This document shows positions 8,838 through 17,192 of a stretch of 64,000 nucleotides of DNA, in pieces (position 1 is the stretch's first letter; each line of letters begins with the position of its first letter). The stretch lies in assembly GCF_001420695.1 (NCBI RefSeq), contig NZ_LJJB01000007.1, positions 1,448,184 through 1,512,183 of the forward strand, read 5' to 3'. The stretch comes from Brevibacillus choshinensis. GTDB taxonomy: Bacteria > Bacillota > Bacilli > Brevibacillales > Brevibacillaceae. The position numbers and the translations under genes are program-made. Under the pieces are notes generated by a model. The model was not told the DNA's origin. It saw only the letters and a list, made by a program, of their open reading frames with translations, and searched no databases.

Positions 8838-10292
8838 ATGAACCCGATTCAACATGACGACTGGAACTATGCCTGGATCAATGGGGAAAAAGTATTTCTG
8901 AAAGAATCGATGGATGTCATCAATCCAGCGAACGGAAAGCCGATGGGACGCGTTCCCCGTGGTGGCAAGGAATTAACCCAGCAGGCGATTGATGCAGCAG
9001 CAAAAGCATTCCCGGCTTGGTCAAAGCTACCAGCTGATCAGCGTTCATCATACCTTCTAGAGTGGGCGGAACGCATTCTGGCAGACAGGGAACGGCTAGC
9101 ATGGCTGTTGTCTACGGAACAAGGGAAGCCGCTTGAGGAAGCAAGAGGCGAAATTTTTGGGACGACGGTCTACATTCGCTGGTATGCAGAAGAGGGTAAG
9201 CGTGCGTATGGTGAGATTATTCCAGCTTCTCGTCAAGGCCAACGCCTGATGGTGTTTAAAGAAGCAATCGGTGTAGTTGGATTAATTCCTCCCGCGAACT
9301 TCCCAGGCGCTATTGTAGCGAACAAAGTAGCACCTGCACTTGCAGCAGGCTGCACCTTTGTTCTGAAGCCGGCCGAACAGACACCGCTTATTGCCATCGC
9401 TTTGCTCGATCACCTGATGGCAACCGGTATTCCAGCAGGTGTAGCCAATGTTGTGACTGGCGTAGCGGAGGAAATAGGTACTACCTTGTCAGCCGATCCG
9501 CGCGTACGCAAAATAGGGTTCACCGGTTCGACGGAGGTAGGCAAAATCTTGATGCGCCAAGCGGCTGACAATGTAAAGCGTCTAACGCTAGAGCTGGGCG
9601 GAAATGCGCCTGTCGTCGTCTTTCCTGATGCCAATCTGGAAAAGGCTGTCGATGCCATTATGGGTAACAAATTTGAGAATTGCGGACAAGTTTGCAACGG
9701 GATCAACTTGATCTACGCCCACGAATCGATTCGTCTGCAGCTCGTTGAAAAGCTCGCAGAAAAGATTCGCAACCTCAAAGTAGGAATCGGCACGGAGGAA
9801 GGCACACAGATTGGCCCGATGATTGACCCAAGCTACCTGGATAAAGTCGAAACACTGGTGCGCGATGCAGTGGAAAAAGGAGCGAAGCTCGTTGTCGGTG
9901 GCAAACGCGTGACGGATGAGGGGCTGCAGGACGGGTATTTTTATGCCCCCACCCTTCTCGATGATGTGACCGCGGACATGGAATTGACAAAGCGTGAAAT
10001 CTTTGGTCCGGTCGCACCCGTACTTACTTTTACTGATGAAGCTGAAGTCCTGGCGCGTTGCAACAATACACCTTATGGATTGGCTGCCTATGTGTTCACC
10101 AAAGATGCTGCGCGGATGTTCCGCATGATTGATGGACTCGAGGTAGGAAATCTGGCGATCAACGGGACCTCTCTTGCCAATCCTCAGTCGCCATTCGGTG
10201 GCGTAAAGGAAAGTGGGATCGGCAGAGTCGGCGGTCACCAAGGGCTTGAGGAATACATGGAACTGAAATATGTGGCGTTAACCATCGAGTAA
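8838..10292 (+). CDS. NAD(P)-dependent aldehyde dehydrogenase (succinate-semialdehyde/gamma-glutamyl-aminoaldehyde type)
   Basis: A 484-residue ALDH-superfamily enzyme oxidising an aldehyde to a carboxylate. Motifs: KPAEQTP cofactor segment, FTGSTEVGK, the general base Glu in LELGGNAP, the nucleophilic Cys in ENCGQVC, KREIFGPVAP, and the C-terminal SPFGGVKESG. The usual TPWNFP loop reads PPANFP here: the oxyanion Asn is kept but the Trp is Ala, which may widen the substrate pocket. AAGGAGGGG lies just before the ATG. As fourth gene of the operon it would take the place of PuuC or IpuI in a glutamylation pathway. Confidence 0.92.
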   Translation: MNPIQHDDWNYAWINGEKVFLKESMDVINPANGKPMGRVPRGGKELTQQAIDAAAKAFPAWSKLPADQRSSYLLEWAERILADRERLAWLLSTEQGKPLEEARGEIFGTTVYIRWYAEEGKRAYGEIIPASRQGQRLMVFKEAIGVVGLIPPANFPGAIVANKVAPALAAGCTFVLKPAEQTPLIAIALLDHLMATGIPAGVANVVTGVAEEIGTTLSADPRVRKIGFTGSTEVGKILMRQAADNVKRLTLELGGNAPVVVFPDANLEKAVDAIMGNKFENCGQVCNGINLIYAHESIRLQLVEKLAEKIRNLKVGIGTEEGTQIGPMIDPSYLDKVETLVRDAVEKGAKLVVGGKRVTDEGLQDGYFYAPTLLDDVTADMELTKREIFGPVAPVLTFTDEAEVLARCNNTPYGLAAYVFTKDAARMFRMIDGLEVGNLAINGTSLANPQSPFGGVKESGIGRVGGHQGLEEYMELKYVALTIE

Positions 10293-10352
10293 CGCTACAC
10301 CGCTTCGGTGGTATCAGGCTTAGACTATTTTAAACAAAAAGAGGTGTTGCAT

Positions 10353-11741
10353 ATGTCAAATGCCACTGCAGAAGTGCAAACACCCGAGGGTGGCACGAAC
10401 CTTGGCTACAAACAGGAGCTGAAACGAGCCCTTACGTTCAAGGATCTTGTCATCTACGGTCTGATCACGATGCTTCCGATCGCACCCATTCAGGTGTATG
10501 GGATGATTGCACATGAAACATCAGGGATGGTTCCGATCGTTTATTTGGTCGGGGTCATCGCTATGGTCTTTACCGCTCTCAGCTATAGCAAAATGAGTAA
10601 TGAGTTTCCCATTGCAGGTTCTGTTTACTCGTATGTACAACGTGGTTTGAACCCTCATATCGGGTTTGTAACCGGATGGTTGATCGCAGTTGATTATTTG
10701 ATGGCCCCAGCATTGCTGACGGCATTTTCGGCGATGTGGTTGAACAGCATTATTCCTGCAATACCTAGTCCTGTCATTGTCTTGGTGTTTCTTGCAATTA
10801 ATACGTTTGTTACTGCTCGAGGAATTACGCTGACAGCAACGACGAACAAGATCTTTCTGTTTTTGGAGATTGCCATCCTTCTCGTATTTATGGGATTTGC
10901 TTTCAAATTTGTGTTTATTGACGGGCATGGGGCAGGAGGTTTCTCCTTGGCACCGTTGTTCCAAGCCGACAAGATTGACCTTGGCTTTATCGCGAGTGCA
11001 GCTTCTATCGCGGTTCTAGGTTTCCTAGGATTCGACGTCATTTCAACGCTGTCAGAAGAAGTGGAAAATCCTGGCAGAACTGTTGGGCGTGCTACCGTGT
11101 CAACTTTGGTACTGATCGGTTTGATTTTTATGGTGCAAACCTATCTAGCAGCACTAGCTCACCCGGATTACTCCAACCTTGACCCGGATATGGCTTACTT
11201 TGACATCGCGCGAGAGGTCGGTGGAGAGTTTCTGTACTACGCGCTGATCTTGATTGCCGTCGCAGCAGTGGGGATTGCGAACGCTTTGGCCATTCAATCC
11301 GCCATTTCGCGTATTATTTACTCGATGAGCCGCGACAAGCTGCTGCCCATGTCGGGATTTTTGGGCAAAATTCACCCGAAATATAAAACACCATTTAATG
11401 CGACCATTTTCGTCGGGACGGCTTCCTTCTTCATTGCCATGTTTATGCCGATCGAAACGATCATTCAACTGGTCAACTTCGGTGCATTGACATCCTTCAT
11501 GGTGCTGAATCTTTCCGTTTTTGCGTACTTCTTTGTGAAAAAGCGGAAAAGAGATATGAAAGGCTTCTTCAACTATTGCCTGCTCCCATGGCTCGGCTTC
11601 CTCGTCATCGGATTCGTTTGGTGGGGCTTTGACTGGAAAACGTTTGCGGTTGGGACAAGCTGGATGGTCGTTGGTGTGATTCTGCTCGCATTTAAAACAA
11701 AAGGATTCAAAGAACTGCCGCCAACGATGAGAGATTTGTAA
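10353..11741 (+). CDS. APC-superfamily amino acid/amine permease, PuuP-like
   Basis: A 462-residue polytopic membrane transporter with about 12 predicted helices. The segment FPIAGSVYSYVQRGLNPHIG followed by GWLIAVDYLMAPAL resembles the E. coli putrescine importers PuuP and PlaP. The start is ATG 10353, preceded by AAGAGGTG; an in-frame GTG at 10308 would add 15 polar residues without a ribosome site. It is last in the sigma-54 operon and is followed by a strong terminator. It is the best clue that the pathway substrate is an imported amine or amino acid. The exact substrate is unknown. Confidence 0.9.
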   Translation: MSNATAEVQTPEGGTNLGYKQELKRALTFKDLVIYGLITMLPIAPIQVYGMIAHETSGMVPIVYLVGVIAMVFTALSYSKMSNEFPIAGSVYSYVQRGLNPHIGFVTGWLIAVDYLMAPALLTAFSAMWLNSIIPAIPSPVIVLVFLAINTFVTARGITLTATTNKIFLFLEIAILLVFMGFAFKFVFIDGHGAGGFSLAPLFQADKIDLGFIASAASIAVLGFLGFDVISTLSEEVENPGRTVGRATVSTLVLIGLIFMVQTYLAALAHPDYSNLDPDMAYFDIAREVGGEFLYYALILIAVAAVGIANALAIQSAISRIIYSMSRDKLLPMSGFLGKIHPKYKTPFNATIFVGTASFFIAMFMPIETIIQLVNFGALTSFMVLNLSVFAYFFVKKRKRDMKGFFNYCLLPWLGFLVIGFVWWGFDWKTFAVGTSWMVVGVILLAFKTKGFKELPPTMRDL

Positions 11742-11772
11742 GTACGAAACTTGGTGACAGCACAGAACGAAT

Positions 11773-11831
11773 AAAAAAAGACAACGACTGCGAGGCGCGT
11801 GTTCCATGCCTTGCATGCCGTTGTCTTTTTT
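11773..11831. terminator. Bidirectional rho-independent terminator
   Basis: AAAAAAAGACAACG (11773-11786) pairs with CGTTGTCTTTTTT (11819-11831). It ends both the permease gene and the convergent MFS gene. Confidence 0.85.
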
Positions 11832-11834
11832 CGC

Positions 11835-13160
11835 CTAGGCTTCAAATGACTGTACTTGTCGTGTACTTCGGTAGCGAATAACCATGACGATCGCACCGAG
11901 CAGTACCAGAAATAGTAAAAAGAAAACGTTTTGGAATGCCGCTTGCACCGGAAGTCCCTTTTCCCAGCTTAACAGTAATCCGCATAAAGCCACTGAAAAG
12001 GAGCCTCCTAAAAATTGAGACAGCTGCAAGAGTCCCATTCCAGCCCCAACCATTTCCTTTGGCAGGATTTGCGAAACCTCGTTGGAGAGGGTCGAGGTCA
12101 CTGTGGAGAGAGAAGGCGCAAACAACACGTATGAAAAGAGGATAACCAGTGGCGAGTGTGGCAGAAAAACTGCTGTTATCAGAATGGAAATGATCAAGAC
12201 GAAATGTGCGCCCAGCAAAAATCGAAAATTTCCGTGCTTGTCAATCAGCCGTCCAATAAACGGGATGACGAGACTGGACAATATCGCTCCAGGAAAAATC
12301 GTCAATCCGATGGTAGCAGCACTTTGATGGAAAACCTCTGAGAGCACCAGTGGCATGAGAAACAGATTGGACATATTCAAGATAAAGGCACAAAAGCCGA
12401 TCATCACAAGCTTTCGATAGCCGGCATGGGAGAGTAGAGCAGGGTAAATAAAGGGCTTTTCTTTATGACGCAGATGACGGACATTCGCGACGATGGCTGC
12501 GATCCCGATCAGAAGATAGAGGAAAGATAGCTGAGTCAGGGCAAGCAACAGGCTCGCAGTTGCGATGACGGTCAAAATGGCTCCGACGAAATCAAATTGC
12601 AGCTTTTGAGAAGTCTCCCTGGGCAATAGCCGCCACAAAACAGGAATCAGCACGAAGACCAAGCAAATAATTAAAAACAGTCCATGGAAACCCATCACTT
12701 GTGTGAGAGCTCCTCCGATGACAGGGCCAAGTCCGAATGCCAATATACTACCGGAAGCCAGTACGGTGATCGCTCTACCTCGTCGCTCCACGGGTATATA
12801 ACGGCTGGCGAGGATCATCCCAAGTCCGGGAACAGCCCCAGCACCACATGCTTGTAGAAGGCGTGCTAGCAAAATGAGGGAAAAGCTGTCAGCCATATAC
12901 CCGATAATAGAGGAAACGCCAAGTATGCTAAGTCCGATCGTAAGCAGATTTCGTATCGGGAGACTGTCAGAAAGCCGGCTGAATATAATCGTAGAAAGAG
13001 CAAATACGATGGAGTAGCCGGAAACGATCCAGGATCCGAGCCCCGCATCGATTTGCAAAGTCGTAATGATACTGGGCAAGGAAACGTTGAACATCGTCGT
13101 ATTCATCAGAACGAGGAAAGATCCGATGGCCCAGATGGGGATGGTGATTCTATCGTTCAT
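11835..13160 (-). CDS. MFS transporter, drug:H+ antiporter-like (DHA family)
   Basis: A 441-residue polytopic membrane protein. Near the N-terminus it has the MNTTMFNVSLPSI motif. The antiporter motif C in helix 5 reads SILAFGLGPVIGGAL, typical of drug/proton antiporters such as TetA(L)-like proteins. The true start is ATG 13160, preceded by AAGGAGGGG; longer in-frame readings would run back across the divergent promoter into the neighbouring gene. It is transcribed divergently from the LLM oxidoreductase and shares a promoter region of about 115 bp. Export of a toxic compound is the likely role; the substrate is not predictable. Confidence 0.92.
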   Translation of the reverse strand: MNDRITIPIWAIGSFLVLMNTTMFNVSLPSIITTLQIDAGLGSWIVSGYSIVFALSTIIFSRLSDSLPIRNLLTIGLSILGVSSIIGYMADSFSLILLARLLQACGAGAVPGLGMILASRYIPVERRGRAITVLASGSILAFGLGPVIGGALTQVMGFHGLFLIICLVFVLIPVLWRLLPRETSQKLQFDFVGAILTVIATASLLLALTQLSFLYLLIGIAAIVANVRHLRHKEKPFIYPALLSHAGYRKLVMIGFCAFILNMSNLFLMPLVLSEVFHQSAATIGLTIFPGAILSSLVIPFIGRLIDKHGNFRFLLGAHFVLIISILITAVFLPHSPLVILFSYVLFAPSLSTVTSTLSNEVSQILPKEMVGAGMGLLQLSQFLGGSFSVALCGLLLSWEKGLPVQAAFQNVFFLLFLVLLGAIVMVIRYRSTRQVQSFEA

Positions 13161-13274
13161 ATAACCCCTCCTTCTCCCGCATTCTAACCTTGAACCTTGG
13201 ACGGAAAAACTATATATTTTACTATCATCTAATAGAATGGGACCTAACATGGATTGGAAAGGAGTGTTGCTGTC

Positions 13275-14195
13275 GTGATGAATGGAATTAGGGCCAGCGT
13301 ACTTGATCTCTCTCCCATCTATCAGGATGTCGATCCCCATGCGGCCTTGCAACAATCCGTACTACTCGCACAAACTGCTGAATCACTCGGTTACACACGC
13401 TACTGGGTCTCTGAGCATCATGACATGCCACAATTTGCCTCGTCAACTCCCGAAGTGCTTCTGGCGCACATTGGTGCAAAGACAAGTCATATTCGGATCG
13501 GCTCTGGAGCGGTGTTGCTGCCAAATTACCGTCCGTATAAGGTGGGGGAAGCCTTTGCCCTGCTCGCCACGTTGTACCCGGGAAGGATAGATCTGGGGAT
13601 TGGACGAGCACCGGGTGGATCCGCTCATGCTTCACTTGCCATTAGCGGCAATTTTCTTGCGCAAGTAGGGATGATGAGGGAATTAGTAGGGGACTTGTCC
13701 GCTATTTTATGGAATGAGTATACAGTGGAAGGACAGCAGGTGATCGCACGTCCAATCCCACCTGTTCCAGCGCAATTATGGATGCTCGGCACCAACCGGA
13801 AAAGTGCCGAGCTTGCTGCTCAAAATGGGACAGGCTATGTGTTTGGGCATTTTATGAGTGATCAGCCCGGTGATGAAGCTATATTGTATTATCGGGAACA
13901 GTTTCGTGCTTCACGACATCACGAGAAGCCGCAAGTCATCATAGCTGTGAGCGTGTATTGCGCTGCATCGCGGGAAGAGGCTTCCAAGCTGATAAGCGAA
14001 AGAGAAGCAGGGAGTCGTTCCAGGAAAATGATGATCGGCACTCCTGAACAATTAACGCCAGTACTACAAGAGCTCGTCACAAAATTTCATGCGGATGAAC
14101 TCATGATCATAACTGACATACCCGATTACCAAAAGCGTCTGGATTCCTATATACGGTTAGCGAAGGCTGTATTTTCACTGGAAGCATCTATGTAA
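13275..14195 (+). CDS. LLM-class flavin-dependent oxidoreductase (MsnO8-like)
   Basis: A 306-residue bacterial-luciferase-fold protein that should use reduced FMN. The N-terminal SVLDLSPI, YTRYWVSEHH and the long RIDLGIGRAPGG segment are characteristic of the MsnO8/luciferase-like monooxygenase group. I chose GTG 13275, 10 nt from AAAGGAG (13258-13264); the adjacent ATG 13278 is also possible. An upstream TTG at 13254 overlaps the ribosome site. It may be co-regulated with the divergent MFS gene. The substrate is unknown. Confidence 0.9.
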   Translation: MMNGIRASVLDLSPIYQDVDPHAALQQSVLLAQTAESLGYTRYWVSEHHDMPQFASSTPEVLLAHIGAKTSHIRIGSGAVLLPNYRPYKVGEAFALLATLYPGRIDLGIGRAPGGSAHASLAISGNFLAQVGMMRELVGDLSAILWNEYTVEGQQVIARPIPPVPAQLWMLGTNRKSAELAAQNGTGYVFGHFMSDQPGDEAILYYREQFRASRHHEKPQVIIAVSVYCAASREEASKLISEREAGSRSRKMMIGTPEQLTPVLQELVTKFHADELMIITDIPDYQKRLDSYIRLAKAVFSLEASM

Positions 14196-14310
14196 AATAG
14201 AACATCTTTCCCCAAAAAATATGGTTGAATATCTCATGGACTTTTACGGAACTCTCGTGTACGATAGCGTAGCGATGAATTGAATGTAACGGGCGAAAGA
14301 AGGCTAGACC

Positions 14311-15225
14311 ATGATTCGATCATACTTGCTGTTGCTTTTTTGTGTCACACTGTGGGGAAGTAATTTTGTATTCGGAAGCATGCTGGTTAAAGAATTTCCT
14401 CCCTTGTTTTTGGCAGATGTTCGATTGATGTTTACCTCCCTGTTTTTGCTCAGTTACGCGTGGATCACAAAGAAATTTGTGAAAATCAAGCCGAGAGAAT
14501 GGGGTTTGCTGATTCTGCTTGGTCTCATTGGAACGTTGGCCAACCAGACTGCTTATTTCAACGGCTTGCTCACCACGGATGCCACAACAGCTTCTCTGAT
14601 CCTGTCCATGTCGCCAATCGTTACAGCCATTTTAGCTTCCTTTTTTCTCAAGGAGCAATTTACACGGCGCATGAAGATTGGTTCCGCAGTAGCGCTATTG
14701 GGAACATTTTGTGTAGTCGGGATTGGTGCAGGATTAACAATTTCCAAAGGTGTCATGCTAATTGTAATTGCGATGATCACTTTCTCCTCTTCGATGATCA
14801 TCATCCGCAAGCTGACAGAGACGATGCATCCGTTTATCTCGACGGTGTACTCGACTACGGTAGGTACGTTGTTCCTTACTCCAGCGGCCTTTTTGACCAT
14901 CGATCCAGCCTCGCATATCAGTCATGAGGTGTGGGCGTGGGCTATGCTCATTTTAACCGCGATTTTCATGCAGGGCGTTTGCGGATTGGTTTGGAATCAA
15001 CAGCTGAAGGTAGTGGGTACAGGGAAAGCAGCGATCTTTCTCAATTTGCAGCCGTTTGTCGCGATGCTGGTCGGATTTTTGCTGCTTGGCTCTCAGGTGA
15101 CAGCTATTCAGGTGGGCGGATCTTTATTGATCGTGACGGGTGTCGTCGTGGCAACCGTGCGCTCCCAGAAATCGACGAGGAAAAAGCAAACACAGCTGGT
15201 AGGGGATCGAACAAAATCCATGTAA
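14311..15225 (+). CDS. EamA/DMT-superfamily transporter
   Basis: A 304-residue membrane protein with two EamA repeats and about 10 helices. The first helix contains LWGSNFVFG, which is typical of the family, and the C-terminal tail is Lys/Arg-rich and cytoplasmic. AGAAGG precedes the ATG. The family exports metabolites, amino acids or drugs; nothing here defines the cargo. It is monocistronic, with its own terminator downstream. Confidence 0.92.
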   Translation: MIRSYLLLLFCVTLWGSNFVFGSMLVKEFPPLFLADVRLMFTSLFLLSYAWITKKFVKIKPREWGLLILLGLIGTLANQTAYFNGLLTTDATTASLILSMSPIVTAILASFFLKEQFTRRMKIGSAVALLGTFCVVGIGAGLTISKGVMLIVIAMITFSSSMIIIRKLTETMHPFISTVYSTTVGTLFLTPAAFLTIDPASHISHEVWAWAMLILTAIFMQGVCGLVWNQQLKVVGTGKAAIFLNLQPFVAMLVGFLLLGSQVTAIQVGGSLLIVTGVVVATVRSQKSTRKKQTQLVGDRTKSM

Positions 15226-15232
15226 ACCTTAT

Positions 15233-15276
15233 AAGCGTAAGCTGGCAGGGATCAATGCTGGCTTGCGCTTTTTTTG
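15233..15276 (+). terminator. Rho-independent terminator
   Basis: AGCGTAAGCTGGCA pairs with TGCTGGCTTGCGCT (with wobbles), followed by a T run, just after the DMT transporter. Confidence 0.75.
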
Positions 15277-15392
15277 TGAGTGCATGTAGAATTGTCGCAA
15301 AATAAAGACAATATGCATCGTGTGGGAAGGATAACCCTCTCTTTCGTGGAACTGGTTGAAAGGGAGGACAAACGACGAGAGGGTGATGATAC

Positions 15393-17186
15393 ATGATTTT
15401 AGACTATTTACAAGTACAGTCTGCCTATCAAATGAAAGTGGTGCCGACACAAAAGGAATGGACATTTCTCAGTAAAATTTCGGGCCATGCTCAGTTGTGG
15501 CGCTGGGATGAAAGTCAGTCTCGCCCAGAACAGGTCACCTTTTTGCCCGATCGCATCGTAGACTACGCCCATTCTCCCTGCGGAACCAAAACAGTCGTCG
15601 GTAGCGACTGCCGAGGAGACGAACGACAGCAGCTCTATTTGCTCACAGAACAAGGAAAAGTCATCAACACGTTGACCGATTCTCCCACGCATTTTCACTA
15701 CCTCGGGGGTTGGTCTCCATGCGGTGAAAAGATTGTCTGGTCCAGTAACCGACGTCACCCGCGCTGCTTCGATTTGTTTGTTCAACAGGTCGAGACAGGG
15801 GAGTACGAGGAAGTGTTTCAGTATGAGGGCCGATGCGTTCCCGTGGCGTGGCTCCCAGATGGAAATGCACTCATTTTCAGCGTGCAAGAAACCAACATTG
15901 ACAATGCCCTTTATCTTTTAGATCTAAAAACTAGATCGGCAAGCAGGCTGTCGATCTGCAATCGGCATGCTCGGTATCTTTCGTTGAAATTGACGAAGGA
16001 CGGAAAGGGAGGCTATCTCGTTACAGATCGCGACGAGGATACGATGTCCCTATGCCGGTTTACCTTTGATAGTCCGGAGCTTGAGAGATTGGTTCAGGTT
16101 CCTAGCTGGGATATCGAGGATGTGGTGCTTTCGCTTGACGAACGGCGAATCGCATTCACAACTAACGAGGGTGGTATTTCTACACTAACTTTCTTTTCCG
16201 TGGAAGATCATTCATTGGTGAAGGCAGTGAATGTACCGTTTGGGGTCATCCAATCCGTGGCTTGGCTTTCAGAGGAGAAGTTGACCTTCACTTTGAAAAG
16301 CCCAACAATGCCCGGAGATATATGGACGTATTCGATACCGACTCAGACATGCGAGCAGATTACGTACATAGGAAAATCAGAGGCGATCGAAGACAGTCTG
16401 ATTTCTCCTGAGTTAAAATCCTTCCGATCCTTCGATGGTTTGGAAGTGCCTTATTTTTATTACGCAAAAGGACAAGCCCTCAATAGACCTGTTGTAGTCT
16501 ATGTCCATGGGGGACCCGAAAGCCAGATTCGGGCTGAGTACCATCCGGTCTTTCAATACTTAGCGAATCAGGGCTTCATCGTGGTTGCCCCCAACGTCCG
16601 AGGCAGTATGGGATACGGTCGTACCTATGTGCAGCTCGACGACAAGCGAAAACGAATGGACTCCGTTGCAGATCTTGCTTGGTTGGCAAAGTCACTGTCT
16701 GATCAGGAGGAAGTAAATCCGAATGCAATTGGCATTATGGGGCGCAGCTATGGAGGCTTTATGGTCTTGGCAGCGCTCACCCATTTTCCGGACCTATGGG
16801 CAGCAGGAGTCGATATTGTAGGGATCTCTCACTTCCGGACTTTCTTGGAAAATACGGGAGAGTGGAGACGAAGCCTGCGAGAAGCAGAATACGGCTCACT
16901 TGCGGAAGACAGTGATTTCTTTGAAGAGATCGCCCCTCTGAATCATTCGAATAAGATCAAAGCGCCACTGCTCGTCTTTCATGGTCGCAATGATACCCGT
17001 GTTCCCGTTAGTGAGGCGGAACAGCTGGTGTCCGATATGAAAGCGAGAGGACAAGAGGTTGATCTGCATATTTTTGAGGATGAGGGTCATATGACGGAAA
17101 AGCTGGAAAATCACATCACGATGAATCACAAGATCACGGAGTTTTTTCTGCATCAGCTGACAAATTCCAAATCTGACGAGGAGTGA
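15393..17186 (+). CDS. S9-family serine peptidase (prolyl oligopeptidase/acylaminoacyl-peptidase type)
   Basis: A 597-residue cytosolic peptidase with an N-terminal beta-propeller (about 1-340, with repeated strand blades) and a C-terminal alpha/beta hydrolase. The nucleophile motif is GRSYGGF with Ser near residue 452. The Asp is near 534 in GRNDTRVP and the His near 566 in DEGHMTEK. The oxyanion HGGP motif is present at YVHGGPES. No signal peptide is seen. It is six bases upstream of a second S9 peptidase and starts the peptide-use region. It likely trims imported oligopeptides. Confidence 0.93.
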   Translation: MILDYLQVQSAYQMKVVPTQKEWTFLSKISGHAQLWRWDESQSRPEQVTFLPDRIVDYAHSPCGTKTVVGSDCRGDERQQLYLLTEQGKVINTLTDSPTHFHYLGGWSPCGEKIVWSSNRRHPRCFDLFVQQVETGEYEEVFQYEGRCVPVAWLPDGNALIFSVQETNIDNALYLLDLKTRSASRLSICNRHARYLSLKLTKDGKGGYLVTDRDEDTMSLCRFTFDSPELERLVQVPSWDIEDVVLSLDERRIAFTTNEGGISTLTFFSVEDHSLVKAVNVPFGVIQSVAWLSEEKLTFTLKSPTMPGDIWTYSIPTQTCEQITYIGKSEAIEDSLISPELKSFRSFDGLEVPYFYYAKGQALNRPVVVYVHGGPESQIRAEYHPVFQYLANQGFIVVAPNVRGSMGYGRTYVQLDDKRKRMDSVADLAWLAKSLSDQEEVNPNAIGIMGRSYGGFMVLAALTHFPDLWAAGVDIVGISHFRTFLENTGEWRRSLREAEYGSLAEDSDFFEEIAPLNHSNKIKAPLLVFHGRNDTRVPVSEAEQLVSDMKARGQEVDLHIFEDEGHMTEKLENHITMNHKITEFFLHQLTNSKSDEE

Positions 17187-17192
17187 AGGAAA

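Noticed and set aside
9588-10241. Long antisense open frame (217 codons) opposite the aldehyde dehydrogenase gene.
   Set aside because: It is the shadow of a highly conserved gene, with no ribosome site and no family resemblance.
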